Numbered from the stretch's first letter, positions 49,659 to 58,573 are shown. The stretch: 64,000 nucleotides of DNA from Rhodococcus pyridinivorans (GCF_900105195.1 NZ_FNRX01000001.1:81213-145212), one strand, 5' to 3'. Notes: a model not told the origin generated them from the letters alone. Numbers and translations: made by a program.

Positions 49659-52600
49659 GTGGCGACGCGGATGTTCGCGGACGAGGAGTTGGAACGACTG
49701 CGGGGATTCCCGGAGATCAGCCGCGAGGAGCTGTTCCGGTACTTCACGCTGACGCCTGCGGATCTGGCGTTCGTGGATCCGGGCCGGGGCCGGGGCCCAG
49801 CCGAGCGGCTGGGCTTGGCGATCGCGTTGTGTACGCTGCCGTGGCTGGGATTCGTGCCGGATCGGCTGGTCACGGCTCCGCCGGTGGCGGTGGCTCGTGT
49901 CGCCGAGCAGTTGCGGTTGGATCCGGTGGTGATCGGTGCCTACGGCAGGCGAGCCAAGACCCGCACCGAGCATGTGCGCCTGGCCGCGCGGTACCTGGGA
50001 TGGCGTGCGGTCGGTGCGCTCGAGTTCAAGGAGCTCGATGAGTTCCTGCTCGCGCGGGCGATGGAGCACGATTCCCCGACTCTGCTGTTCCGGCTGGCGT
50101 GTGAGTATCTGATCTCGGCGAAGGTGATCCGGCCAGGCCCGGTCACCGTGGTCGAGCGGGTCGCCCACGCCCGCCACCAGGCCCAGACCGAAACCTATGA
50201 CCGGCTCGCTCACGAGTTCACTGCGGCGCGGTGCGCGGAGTTGGACGGCTTGCTTGTCACCGACGCTTCGCTGGGGATCTCGCGGTTGCGGTGGCTGTCG
50301 ACCGGGCCGGTGGAGGCCTCGGCGGCCGCGGTCCGCGCCGAGGTCGACAAGCTGGGTTTCCTGCGCGGGTTGGGCGCTGATCGGCTGGATATGTCGGTGC
50401 TGCCCGCCGAGCGGCGCCGGTTTTTGGCCACGATGGGCCGGCGCCTGAGTCCGCAAGCGCTGCAACGTCGGGATCCGCAACGCCGGTATCCGATCCTGCT
50501 CACGGTGCTGGCCCAGTCCGGCACCGATGTCCTCGATGAGGTCGTGGCGTTGTTCGATCAGGCGATCTCGGTGAAATTCGGTGCTGCCGAACGGAAGATG
50601 CAGCAGCGGCTGGCCGAACGAGGGAAGACTGGAGAGGACCGTCAGGCGCTGCTGGACGATCTGTTGGAAATCGTCACCGACCCCGGCGTTCCGGATGAGG
50701 AGATCGGTGCGCTGATCCGCGGCGAGAAGATCGGGTGGGAGCGCCTGCGCGCGGCGATCGCCCAGGCCAAGCCCAGGTTGCCGCGTGATCACGGGCATCT
50801 GGCGGCGTTGGATTCCTCCTACAACTACCTGCGTCAGTTCACCCCCGCGGTGCTCGAAGCGGTGCGCTTCTGCGGCGGTACCGCCGCGACCGAGTTGCTG
50901 ATCGCGGTGAACATGCTGCGCGAGTTGAACGCGACCGGGCGGCGCAAGGTCTTCGATGACGCCCCGACCGGGTTCGTGCCGATGAAGTGGCGCGGCTACC
51001 TCGACGAGGCCCGCAAATCCGGCAGCGCGACCGCGTATCGGCACTACTGGGAGTTGTGTGTGCTGCTCGGATTGCGTGACGGGTTGCGCAGCGGGGATGT
51101 GTTCGTGCCGGGCTCGCGCCGTTACGCCGACCCGGCCGCCTACCTGCTCACCACCGGGCAGTGGGAACCGCAACGCGTTGAGTTCTGCGGCCTGGTCGGG
51201 CGATCCGCCGATCCTGGCGTCGCGCTGGCCACCGTGGTCGCCGAACTGCACGACGCTCTCGGTGAGCTGGAGGAGGTGCTGGCCGGCGGGGACGGCCCGG
51301 TCCGGCTGGACGAGGGCGGGGATCTGGTGATCTCGCCGCTGAGCGCGGAAGATGTTCCCGCCGAGGCGATCACGCTCAAGGCCGAGCTGACCGAAATGCT
51401 GCCGTTCGCGCCGATCGTGTCGCTGCTGATCGAGCTGGACAAACGCACCGGCTACCTGGACTGCTTCACCCACGCCGGCGGTCAGGCCACCCGGACGCCG
51501 GAGCTCAAACGCAACCTGATCGCGGTACTGCTGGCGCACTCGACGAACCTGGGGTTGACCCGGATGGCCGAGGCGTGCGGAATCACCTACGACATCCTGG
51601 CCTGGACCGACGAGTGGTATGTGCGCGAGGAGACCCTGCGCGCGGCCAACCTGGTACTGGTCGGCTACCACCAGCGGCTGCCGCTGACCGCGGTGTTCGG
51701 CGCCGGAACACTGTCGTCGAGCGACGGGCAGCGTTTCCCGACGCGCGGTAAGTCGACCACGGCGCGGCCGTTGAGCCGCTATTTCGCCAGCGAGGGCCTG
51801 TCGACCTACACCCATGTCAGCGACACCCACGCCACCTACGGCACCAAGGTCATCGTGGCGACCAAACGCGAAGCCCACTACGTGCTCGATGAGATCCTGG
51901 GCAACGCCACCGATCTGCCGATCACCGAGCACGCCACCGACACCCACGGGGTCACCCTGGTCAACTTCGGGTTGTTCGACCTGCTCGGGATGCAGCTCTC
52001 GCCACGGATCCGGGATCTGGGGCGGATCACCCTGTACCGGCCGGGCCCGCGCGCCGAGGCCGAGGCCCGGTTCCCGCACGCGGGCCCGCTGATGACCCGC
52101 AAGGCCAACCTGGGTTTGATCGCCGAGCACTGGGACGATCTGCTGCGGTTGGCCGGATCGCTGAAGTTCGGGCACGCCACCGCGTCGCTGTTGGTCGGCA
52201 AGCTGTCGGCGTCGGGGCGGCAGAACACCCTGGCCGCGGCGCTCAAGGAGTACGGGGCGCTGCGGCGCACCATTTACGCCGCGAGATACCTCTCCGATCC
52301 GGACTACCGGCGCAAGATCTCGCGGCAGCTCAACAAGGGCGAGTCGCTGCACGCGCTGCGCCGCGACCTGCTCTATGCCCATGAGGGGATGATCCGGGCG
52401 CGCCACCTCGAGGACCAGACCGAGCAGGCCTGGTGCCTGACCTTGACGACCAACGCTGTGATCGCCTGGACCACAGAGTATTACGGGTTCGCTGTCGAGC
52501 AGATGCGCCGGACCGGGCAGCGTATCGATGACGAGGTCCTGGCCCACATCAGCCCGGCCCACAGTGCCAACATCAACTTCTTCGGCGCGATCGAGGTCGA

Positions 52601-52673
52601 CATCGACGCCGAGCTGGCCCAGCTGGGCCCGACCGGGTACCGGCCGCTGCGGGTGCGCGACACCTTGTTCTGA
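49659..52673 (+). CDS. tnpA: Tn3-family transposase
   Basis: 1004 residues; GTG 49659 is preferred because GGAGG lies 8 nt upstream, though GTG 49638 is possible. The length and sequence match Tn3-type TnpA: an N-terminal DNA-binding region with LRGFPEISREELFRYFTL and a DDE catalytic half with TRMAEACGITYDILAWT, SDTHATYGTKVI, and the C-terminal NAVIAWTTEYY, LAHISPAHSANINFFG. It should carry out replicative transposition using the 44-bp ends. The frame is intact and the gene is inside an intact element. Confidence 0.96.
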   Translation: MATRMFADEELERLRGFPEISREELFRYFTLTPADLAFVDPGRGRGPAERLGLAIALCTLPWLGFVPDRLVTAPPVAVARVAEQLRLDPVVIGAYGRRAKTRTEHVRLAARYLGWRAVGALEFKELDEFLLARAMEHDSPTLLFRLACEYLISAKVIRPGPVTVVERVAHARHQAQTETYDRLAHEFTAARCAELDGLLVTDASLGISRLRWLSTGPVEASAAAVRAEVDKLGFLRGLGADRLDMSVLPAERRRFLATMGRRLSPQALQRRDPQRRYPILLTVLAQSGTDVLDEVVALFDQAISVKFGAAERKMQQRLAERGKTGEDRQALLDDLLEIVTDPGVPDEEIGALIRGEKIGWERLRAAIAQAKPRLPRDHGHLAALDSSYNYLRQFTPAVLEAVRFCGGTAATELLIAVNMLRELNATGRRKVFDDAPTGFVPMKWRGYLDEARKSGSATAYRHYWELCVLLGLRDGLRSGDVFVPGSRRYADPAAYLLTTGQWEPQRVEFCGLVGRSADPGVALATVVAELHDALGELEEVLAGGDGPVRLDEGGDLVISPLSAEDVPAEAITLKAELTEMLPFAPIVSLLIELDKRTGYLDCFTHAGGQATRTPELKRNLIAVLLAHSTNLGLTRMAEACGITYDILAWTDEWYVREETLRAANLVLVGYHQRLPLTAVFGAGTLSSSDGQRFPTRGKSTTARPLSRYFASEGLSTYTHVSDTHATYGTKVIVATKREAHYVLDEILGNATDLPITEHATDTHGVTLVNFGLFDLLGMQLSPRIRDLGRITLYRPGPRAEAEARFPHAGPLMTRKANLGLIAEHWDDLLRLAGSLKFGHATASLLVGKLSASGRQNTLAAALKEYGALRRTIYAARYLSDPDYRRKISRQLNKGESLHALRRDLLYAHEGMIRARHLEDQTEQAWCLTLTTNAVIAWTTEYYGFAVEQMRRTGQRIDDEVLAHISPAHSANINFFGAIEVDIDAELAQLGPTGYRPLRVRDTLF

Positions 52674-52696
52674 CCGCGCGGAACCGGGGCCCGTGG

Positions 52697-53365
52697 TTAC
52701 GGCGTGGCGATGTCGATAGCGGTGTCTGCTGGCGTGGGTGTTCGGTGGGCGGTGAGGAAGTTGTCGACGAGCCGGGTGCAGTCGTCGTGGTCGATGCTGC
52801 GTAATCCGGTGAGACGGGCGAACACGATCGGGCCGAGGAGTTCGATGATGGCGAAGGTGGTGTCGAGCTCGCCGAGCATCGCGCGGGCCTCGGGACTGGT
52901 GAGGATCTGGTCGAACGGGTGGCGGTACTGCTCGATGACGCGCGCGCGCAGCGAGGTGACCGCGGCCGGGTCGGGGTGGTCCTCGCCGATGGAACCCATC
53001 GCCAGCCAGGCCAGGGTGGTCATCTGCACCGGAGCCTGTTCGATGAGGTCGGCCTGGCTGGCGAGCAGCGCCAGGAGCCGCTCACGCACGGGCCCGGTGC
53101 CGGTCGGTGTGTCGACCTGGGGAAGTAGTCGTTCGAAAGTCGCCGCGAGCAGCTGGGTGGTGCTGCCGAAGTGCCGGTAGAGGGTGGCGCGGGCGACCTT
53201 CGACACGCGGGTGACCGCCTCGACGGTGACCGCCTCGACACCGCCGGTGGACAGCAGATGGGTGGCCGCGTCGAGCAACCGGTTGCGTGAGCGCGCCAGT
53301 CGCGGATCGGCCTGCTCGTCGTCCGCGGCGAGCGGGTCGGTCGCCGCCGGGCCTGGGTCGGTCAT
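52697..53365 (-). CDS. TetR-family repressor of the adjacent efflux gene
   Basis: 222 residues from ATG 53365. The N-terminal HTH is typical: RLLDAATHLLSTGGVEAVTV then VSKVARATLYRHFGSTTQLL. The C-terminal helical ligand domain is variable, as expected. It is divergent from the MFS pump with 129 bp between, the classic TetR-pump layout, so it likely represses the pump and itself until an exported compound binds. The gene converges with tnpA (23-bp gap). Confidence 0.92.
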   Translation of the reverse strand: MTDPGPAATDPLAADDEQADPRLARSRNRLLDAATHLLSTGGVEAVTVEAVTRVSKVARATLYRHFGSTTQLLAATFERLLPQVDTPTGTGPVRERLLALLASQADLIEQAPVQMTTLAWLAMGSIGEDHPDPAAVTSLRARVIEQYRHPFDQILTSPEARAMLGELDTTFAIIELLGPIVFARLTGLRSIDHDDCTRLVDNFLTAHRTPTPADTAIDIATP

Positions 53366-53442
53366 GGACGCGCCTTCCTCCGAATTCGTGTCGTTGAACT
53401 CTTGATATGGGTGAACTCTATCCCACCCCCCAACCACTATGA

Positions 53443-53458
53443 TACGAATGGTCTCGTA
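53443..53458. promoter_or_regulatory. Candidate TetR operator
   Basis: TACGA-ATGGTC-TCGTA in the divergent tetR-MFS interval, next to a TATGAT -10-like sequence (53438-53443). Position and symmetry suit TetR control. Confidence 0.45.
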
Positions 53459-53494
53459 CAGATACCGTTGGTCTTCAAAGTCGGGGAGGTGCCG

Positions 53495-55066
53495 GTGGCC
53501 ACACCCGGAACGGACACTGTCGAGATCGCCCGCTGGACCAGGGCCCAGTGGTGGATGCTGGCGGTGTCGTGCCTGGCGGTGGCGCTGGTGGTCGCGGCGA
53601 TGGCGGCGTTGTATTCGGCGTTGCCGCAGATCGCGCTTGCGACCGGGGCCACCCAAGCCCAGCTGACCTGGATCGTCGACGGCTACACGCTGGTGCTGGC
53701 GTGTCTGGTGCTGCCCGCCGGCGCCGTCGGTGACCGTTACGGGCGCCGCGTGGTGCTGGTGGTGGGGTTGGTGGTGTTCGCCGCCGCCTCGGCGCTGCCG
53801 CTGCTGCTGTCCGACCCGGCCTGGTTGATCGCGACGCGCGCGCTGGCCGGGGCAGGCGCCGCGCTGGTGATGCCCTCGACGCTGTCGATCCTCACTGCAG
53901 GGTTCGCCCCCGCTCATCGCGGCCGGGCGGTGGGGATATGGGCCGGGGTCGCCGGATCCGGGGCGATACTGGGGATTCTCGGTGCCGGGGTGCTGCTCGA
54001 ACGATGGTCGTGGCTATCGGTGTTCGTAGGGTTGACCGTGGCCGGGGCGGTGCTGGCGGGGTTGGCGTGCACCATCGCCGAGTCCCGCCAGCGCGAGCAT
54101 CCGCAGGTGGACTGGGTGGGCGCGGTGGCGGTGGCGGTCGCTGTCGCGGCGATCGTGTTCGCCGTGATCGAGTTCCCCGCGCGCGGCTGGGCCGACCCGC
54201 TCGTCGCCGCCGCCGCCGGGGTCGGCGTGGCCGCGACGGCGGCCTTCGTGGTCGTCGAGCTGCGCTCGGCGGCGCCGCTGCTGGATGTGCGGTTGTTCGC
54301 CCGCCGTGGTTTCGGTGCCGGGTCGCTGTCGGTGACCATCCAGTTCCTGGTCACCTTCGGGGTATTCCTGCTGCTTGTGCAGTACCTGCAGCTGGTCTTC
54401 GGTTACGGGCCGCTGGCCTCGGCGCTGGCGTTGGCGCCGATGGTGGTGCCGCTGGTCGTGATCTCGGTGATCGCGCCGTGGCTGTCGAGCCTGGTCGGGT
54501 TACGGGTGATGACCGTGGCCGGCCTGCTCACCATCGCCGCCGGGCTGGTGCTGGTGAGCCGGCTGACACTCGCCGCGCACTACCTCGACCTGCTGTGGCC
54601 GCTGCTGATCATGAGCGCGGGCCTGGGATTGTGCACCGCGCCGGCGACCTATGCCATCGTCGCCGACACCCCCGAGGCCAAACACGGGGTCGCCGCCGCG
54701 GTCAACGACGCCGCCCGCGAGATCGGCGCCGCGATCGGGATCGCCGTGGCCGGCAGCGTGCTGGCCGCCGGCTACACCCACCGCATCCAGCCCGCCCTGC
54801 CCCAGTTGCCCGAGCCCGCCCGCGGCCCGGTCGCCGATTCCCTGGCCGCGGCGCTGCAGGTCGCCGACCAGGCCGGACCGGTGGCCGCACCGCTGGCCGA
54901 GTTCGCCAAGGCCGCGTTCGTGCACGGCAGCGGCCAGGCCGCGCTCGCCCTGGCCGCCCTCACCACCGTCGGGGCGATCGTGCTGGCAGTACTGGCCCCC
55001 GGCCGCGCACCACGCCGCCGATACATCTCGACCATTTCCCCCGCAAAACACGCTCCCTTCTCGTGA
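53495..55066 (+). CDS. MFS drug:H+ antiporter, DHA2 (14-TM) type
   Basis: 523 residues; GTG 53495 is chosen because GGGGAGG lies about 6 nt upstream. About 14 hydrophobic spans are visible. Motif A appears as AGAVGDRYGRRVVLVVG between spans 2 and 3, and TRALAGAGAALVMPSTLSI matches the DHA2 motif region. It should export a hydrophobic or cationic compound using the proton gradient. The substrate is unknown. It is regulated by the divergent TetR and followed by USP and thioesterase genes in one apparent operon. Confidence 0.92.
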   Translation: MATPGTDTVEIARWTRAQWWMLAVSCLAVALVVAAMAALYSALPQIALATGATQAQLTWIVDGYTLVLACLVLPAGAVGDRYGRRVVLVVGLVVFAAASALPLLLSDPAWLIATRALAGAGAALVMPSTLSILTAGFAPAHRGRAVGIWAGVAGSGAILGILGAGVLLERWSWLSVFVGLTVAGAVLAGLACTIAESRQREHPQVDWVGAVAVAVAVAAIVFAVIEFPARGWADPLVAAAAGVGVAATAAFVVVELRSAAPLLDVRLFARRGFGAGSLSVTIQFLVTFGVFLLLVQYLQLVFGYGPLASALALAPMVVPLVVISVIAPWLSSLVGLRVMTVAGLLTIAAGLVLVSRLTLAAHYLDLLWPLLIMSAGLGLCTAPATYAIVADTPEAKHGVAAAVNDAAREIGAAIGIAVAGSVLAAGYTHRIQPALPQLPEPARGPVADSLAAALQVADQAGPVAAPLAEFAKAAFVHGSGQAALALAALTTVGAIVLAVLAPGRAPRRRYISTISPAKHAPFS

Positions 55067-55078
55067 AAGACGCCCGTC

Positions 55079-55528
55079 ATGACGGCCTATCGCACGATCA
55101 TCGTCGACACCGACGGATCCGACCGCTCCTACCGTGTGGTCGACCACGCCGCCGAACTCGCCCACGCCACCCACGCCCGGCTCCTGATCATCTGCGCCCG
55201 CCACCACATCGACGCACGTGAGCTCGGGGCGGACCTCGACCGGCTCGGACCCGACGCCTACCAGCTACGCGGCACCACTCCCACCGAGGCCATCCTGCGG
55301 ACCGCCCACCAGCACGCCCTCGCCCACGGCGCCACCGACATCGAAACCCACATCCTGTCCGAACCCGCCCCGCACGCGCTGCTGCACCTGGCCGCCGCCA
55401 CCGGCGCCGACCTCATTGTCACCGCCGATCCCCACCGGCCACCGCTGCTGGCCCGGCTGCTGACTACCCCACCGATCGAGCTCGCCCGCAAAGCCCACTG
55501 CGACATCCTCTTCACCACCGCACGGTAG
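55079..55528 (+). CDS. Universal stress protein (UspA-like)
   Basis: 149 residues, 12 nt after the MFS gene. The Usp fold is visible: TIIVDTDGSDRSYRVVDHAA at the N-terminus, then a central GADLIVTADP and a C-terminal AHCDILFTTAR. The ATP-binding G-2x-G-9x-G(S/T) loop is not intact, so it may be a non-nucleotide-binding type. Cargo genes of this kind with an efflux pump are unusual in Tn3 elements. A role in coping with the exported compound is possible but inferred. Confidence 0.85.
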   Translation: MTAYRTIIVDTDGSDRSYRVVDHAAELAHATHARLLIICARHHIDARELGADLDRLGPDAYQLRGTTPTEAILRTAHQHALAHGATDIETHILSEPAPHALLHLAAATGADLIVTADPHRPPLLARLLTTPPIELARKAHCDILFTTAR

Positions 55529-55550
55529 ACACACCCCACAGAAAGCGCCC

Positions 55551-56087
55551 ATGACCGAGAACACACCCAGCACCCATACACCCGAGCCCCGACAGGTCCC
55601 GGACTGGATTCCCGCCTTCCCTGTGCTCGCACCCGACTCCGCCGACCTGCCACCCCACCACGACCACTGCCTCGGCTGCGGACCGGCCAACCCCCACGGC
55701 CACCAGCTACGCGCCCGCCGCGACGCACACGGCGTCCACGCCCACCACCGCTTCGACTCTCGCCACGTCGGCGCCCCCGCGATCGCCCACGGCGGCGCGG
55801 TCGCCACCGTCCTCGACGAACTGTTCGGACTCTTGCTCTACACCGTCGGGGAACCCGCGGTCACCCGCCACCTTGCCATCGACTACCTCGCCCCGATCCT
55901 GCTCGACACCCCTTACACCCTCCGCGCCCACATCCACGCCCGCGACGGCCGCAAACTCCACCTGCAAGCCACCATCGAAAACGACCACGCCCACGTGATC
56001 ACCACCGCCACCGCCCTGTTCCTCACCGTCGACGTCAACCACTTCCTCACCCACAACACACCCCCACACACCGATAACACCCCCTGA
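55551..56087 (+). CDS. PaaI-type hotdog thioesterase
   Basis: 178 residues, 22 nt after the USP gene. The hotdog core shows CLGCGPANPHG, AIAHGGAVATVLDELFG (HGG and catalytic-region Asp/Glu), and ITTATALFLTVD. Such enzymes hydrolyse acyl-CoA thioesters, often aromatic ones. A short His/Pro-rich tail follows. As part of the pump-USP-thioesterase operon it may process a toxic acyl-CoA formed from the compound the pump removes; this link is speculative. Confidence 0.87.
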   Translation: MTENTPSTHTPEPRQVPDWIPAFPVLAPDSADLPPHHDHCLGCGPANPHGHQLRARRDAHGVHAHHRFDSRHVGAPAIAHGGAVATVLDELFGLLLYTVGEPAVTRHLAIDYLAPILLDTPYTLRAHIHARDGRKLHLQATIENDHAHVITTATALFLTVDVNHFLTHNTPPHTDNTP

Positions 56088-56089
56088 CC

Positions 56090-56209
56090 TGTTCCGTAAC
56101 CGGATCGGCCACCGGAACACCACGCAGAGCCAACGTCGGCCCAGCTCACCGGTGTTCCGTAGAGGTGTTCCGCTGACTGTGCCGGTCAACCCCCGCTATC
56201 TGGAACACT
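56090..56209. promoter_or_regulatory. res: Candidate res site of the transposon recombinase
   Basis: Five copies of a TGTTCCG/CGGAACA motif occur at 56090, 56113, 56153, 56166 and 56202. The first two are inverted and 30 bp across (56090-56119), the size of a resolvase subsite. The array ends just before tnpR, where res sites and the tnpR promoter normally overlap. Confidence 0.65.
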
Positions 56210-56215
56210 TTCGGC

Positions 56216-56833
56216 ATGGGTGAGCCGTTCCGCGTCGGATACTGCCGCTGCTCCACCGACGAACAAGACGTCGAGATCCAAACCGAGCAGCTATTGGCGC
56301 TCGGAGTGCCGCGTGAGCGGATCTTCATCGACAAAGGGTTCTCCGGGACCACCCGCAAGAACCGGGCCGGGCTCGACAACGCACTCGCCGCCGTCACCTC
56401 CGCCGCGGCGGCCATCGACGGGCGACAGGTAGTGCTGACCACGCCGAAGTTCGACCGATTCGCACGCAACATGGCCGAAGCAGGCCAGACCCTGACCGAA
56501 CTGCGCGAGCGCGAGGTGCTGTTCGGACTCGGGAGCTCGATCTACGACTGGAACGACCCGTTCGGCAAGCTCTTCCTGCAAACCTTGGCCATGGTCGCCG
56601 AATTCGAGGCCAACCTCAACCACCTACGCACCCGCGAGGGCATGGCCAAGGCCCGCGCGAAAGGCAGGCTCAAGGGCAAGCAGCCGAAACTTCCTCTCAC
56701 GGCACGGAAAACAATCCACCGCCGCTACCACGACCCCGCCGACGACGCGAGCCTGGCGGACCTGGCCGAGGAATACAGCGTCGGCCGCTCCACCATCCAC
56801 CGCATCGTCAGCAGTGCTGCACCACGAGCCTGA
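56216..56833 (+). CDS. tnpR: Serine recombinase (resolvase) of the transposon
   Basis: 205 residues, ATG 56216. The catalytic domain has GYCRCSTDEQDVEIQ (Ser13), FIDKGFSGTTRKNR, LTTPKFDRFARN and FGKLFLQTLAMVAEFEANL. A C-terminal HTH follows (LADLAEEYSVGRSTIHRIV). It should resolve cointegrates made by TnpA at the adjacent res-like array. It lies at the right end, separated from tnpA by the cargo. Downstream, 56834-57034 contains only a weak hairpin (about 56847-56884). Confidence 0.93.
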   Translation: MGEPFRVGYCRCSTDEQDVEIQTEQLLALGVPRERIFIDKGFSGTTRKNRAGLDNALAAVTSAAAAIDGRQVVLTTPKFDRFARNMAEAGQTLTELREREVLFGLGSSIYDWNDPFGKLFLQTLAMVAEFEANLNHLRTREGMAKARAKGRLKGKQPKLPLTARKTIHRRYHDPADDASLADLAEEYSVGRSTIHRIVSSAAPRA

Positions 56834-57034
56834 GAATTCACCAGCCTGTCGTCAGGATCCCGCTACTTTGCACTTCCTGACAACCTTGGGTTGCGGGCCC
56901 TTACGTCCCACACGAGTTCTGGCCCGAATCGGATCGTCGGCGAGCTGGGCGGATACGCCGCGCCCGCCAGGAGCCGGTGGCGAGACAGACGATCGTTTCG
57001 ACCCAACAGGCCGAGCGGATCACCGACCGGGCAC

Positions 57035-57078
57035 TACGCCATATCCGCCCGATTTTCGGCAAATGCTACGGCTACCCC
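57035..57078 (-). repeat. Right terminal inverted repeat of the Tn3-family element
   Basis: 44 bp, the reverse complement of the left end with four differences; followed directly by the TAGCC duplication. Confidence 0.92.
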
Positions 57079-57169
57079 TAGCCGACTGGCGCACAAGTTC
57101 TGTTTTTCCATTATTTCCGTCTGGTTCGGTATTCGCACGCCGGTCTGTGGAGGCAGATTCGTACAGCAC

Positions 57170-57958
57170 TCATTGAGAGAGGTCGGGTCCGGCTTCTCGG
57201 GTCGGTCCGGTGTCAGGGGGAGCAGCGGACGTCGAGGGGTTCTCACCTCGGTTCTTGCTGTTGAGCATCTGCTCGACCGAGCGGGGATGGCCGAGGAGAG
57301 CGGTGGCGATGTCGGCGGCCACCGACGCCGGAGCATTAGAGGCAGGATCTTCCTTGGCCGAGGTCGCGGTGGGGTCGGCCAGACTGCTCAGCCAGTTCCG
57401 CGCTCGATCGAGGCAGAGATCCTTGTTCTCGGTGTAGGTCGGTGGCCACTCGATTCCGCTGTCGATGCGGGCGCGGATGTCGGCGGCTCGCACGAGTTGT
57501 TCTGCGACCAGGGCGGCGACGAATTCGTAGTCTTTCTCGCGGCCGGCGATCGTTTTCGACACGCACAGATCCACTGGGTCCAGGCACAATCCGGTTCGGC
57601 CGTAGAGGGTGGAGGTGTCGTCGTCGACGATGAAGTGGACGAGGCGGTGTTCCCAGTGTCGGGGCAGGACTACGACGTCTTTGTGGATGCCTTCGACGTA
57701 GAAACCGAAGGACATGTGGAAAGGCGAGCCCTCGCCGAGTCGGGCATCGAGGAGCAGCAGCTTGTCTTCGACGGCAGGTGGATCGGTGATCCCACTCAGG
57801 GGCAGGATGTCGACTTCTCGCGAGAGGAAGGCGGCCGGAGGCAGGGCGGTGATGTCGAAGCTGCCGAGGATCGATTGGGAACCGAGCACGATCACGCGAG
57901 GTTCGTCGAGGTTGGCGCACGCGGCCTTGATCGCCCGTCCGAGTTCGTCCCGGTTCAC
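57170..57958 (-). CDS. DUF6036-like nucleotidyltransferase toxin candidate with C-terminal HPRSV motif
   Basis: 262 residues. The N-terminus is a minimal nucleotidyltransferase core: VIVLGSQSILG (GS loop, about 24-34) and SREVDILP (metal-binding Asp, about 49), followed by FYVEGIHKDVVVLP and SKTIAGREKDYEF, a pattern of the AbiEii/DUF6036-type fold. After about residue 185 comes a flexible tail with TALLGHPRSVEQMLN (57276-57290 encodes HPRSV), shared with the proteins at 23518 and 58574. It overlaps the upstream small gene by 4 nt, a toxin-antitoxin-like arrangement. Toxicity and nucleotide transfer are inferred. Confidence 0.8.
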   Translation of the reverse strand: MNRDELGRAIKAACANLDEPRVIVLGSQSILGSFDITALPPAAFLSREVDILPLSGITDPPAVEDKLLLLDARLGEGSPFHMSFGFYVEGIHKDVVVLPRHWEHRLVHFIVDDDTSTLYGRTGLCLDPVDLCVSKTIAGREKDYEFVAALVAEQLVRAADIRARIDSGIEWPPTYTENKDLCLDRARNWLSSLADPTATSAKEDPASNAPASVAADIATALLGHPRSVEQMLNSKNRGENPSTSAAPPDTGPTREAGPDLSQ

Positions 57959-58305
57959 CGCTGCGCAGTAGCTTTGAGTCTGGTTCTGAATTCGGTGAGG
58001 ACGCGGCGACGTTCGTCATCGCTGAGCAGAACCGACAGGGGGGACAGGTTGCGCATTTCCCGGCTGGTGTCGTCGTCCGTCTCGACGATCCGGCGGATGT
58101 CATCGATGTCGTTGGTGCGGACGATCATGTCCCATCGGTCCAGGTAGCGCTCCATCAGTGGGCTCCGGTTCACCTGACGGCGGATCGTTTGCAGGCTGCG
58201 GCGCACCGGTTCGGTGTCGACCGACAGACCGGTGGTGATGATCTTGTCGAGCACGGCGGACTGCACGAGCTGCTGACGCACAGTCTTCGGTGTGACCACG
58301 CTCAT
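57955..58305 (-). CDS. Antitoxin-like partner of the nucleotidyltransferase
   Basis: 116 residues from ATG 58305 with GAGGAGG upstream. Helical, basic and soluble; ends ERRRVLTEFRTRLKATAQR. Its stop overlaps the nucleotidyltransferase start, so the pair is translated together with this gene first, as antitoxins often are. No recognised HTH, but the upstream palindrome (58392-58408) suggests autoregulation. It may instead be a substrate-binding partner. Confidence 0.7.
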   Translation of the reverse strand: MSVVTPKTVRQQLVQSAVLDKIITTGLSVDTEPVRRSLQTIRRQVNRSPLMERYLDRWDMIVRTNDIDDIRRIVETDDDTSREMRNLSPLSVLLSDDERRRVLTEFRTRLKATAQR

Positions 58306-58357
58306 CTGTACACCTCCTCGGCTCGAACCATCTGCGCCCTCTGCACGGATCGCTCTC

Positions 58358-58408
58358 ATGATAGTGCGTGTATGCAGCAGTTTCACCCTGTTGTTGCTCG
58401 CTGCAACA
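58358..58408 (-). promoter_or_regulatory. Promoter and palindromic operator of the nucleotidyltransferase operon
   Basis: On the - strand, GTGAAA (58386-58381), a 17-bp spacer and TATCAT (58363-58358) form a good promoter. Just upstream, TGTTGC-TCGCT-GCAACA (58392-58408) is a perfect inverted repeat placed to act as an operator. Confidence 0.6.
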
Positions 58409-58573
58409 CTTTTGGGTGGTGCTCGGTGATGCACGGCGGGCCAGCGATGGCGGTCCACTTTCCTCTGCAGAACCCTGACCGGCAGGCGCGGCGGGGGGTG
58501 GATGCGCCATGTCGTAGATGCGAGTGTCGGTGGCGATGCTGCCGGCACCGCCAACCGCCGGTTACGTATCCGT

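Larger units (their letters stand above)
49512..57078. mobile_element. Complete Tn3-family transposon (7567 bp) with efflux cargo
   Basis: Both ends carry 44-bp inverted repeats (49512-49555 and 57035-57078) beginning GGGGTAGCCGTAGCAT and matching at 40 of 44 positions. Flanks show a 5-bp direct repeat TAGCC (49507-49511 and 57079-57083), the duplication expected for Tn3-type insertion. Inside are tnpA at the left, a TetR/MFS/USP/thioesterase module, a candidate res site and a serine recombinase at the right end. The intact duplication implies a recent insertion without later rearrangement. Confidence 0.93.

Noticed and set aside
49308..52562. Very long open frame on the strand opposite tnpA
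   Set aside because: It is the antisense of an intact Tn3 transposase. Long antisense frames are expected in G+C-rich genes, and its translation (Arg/Gln/Leu/His-rich) has no domain.
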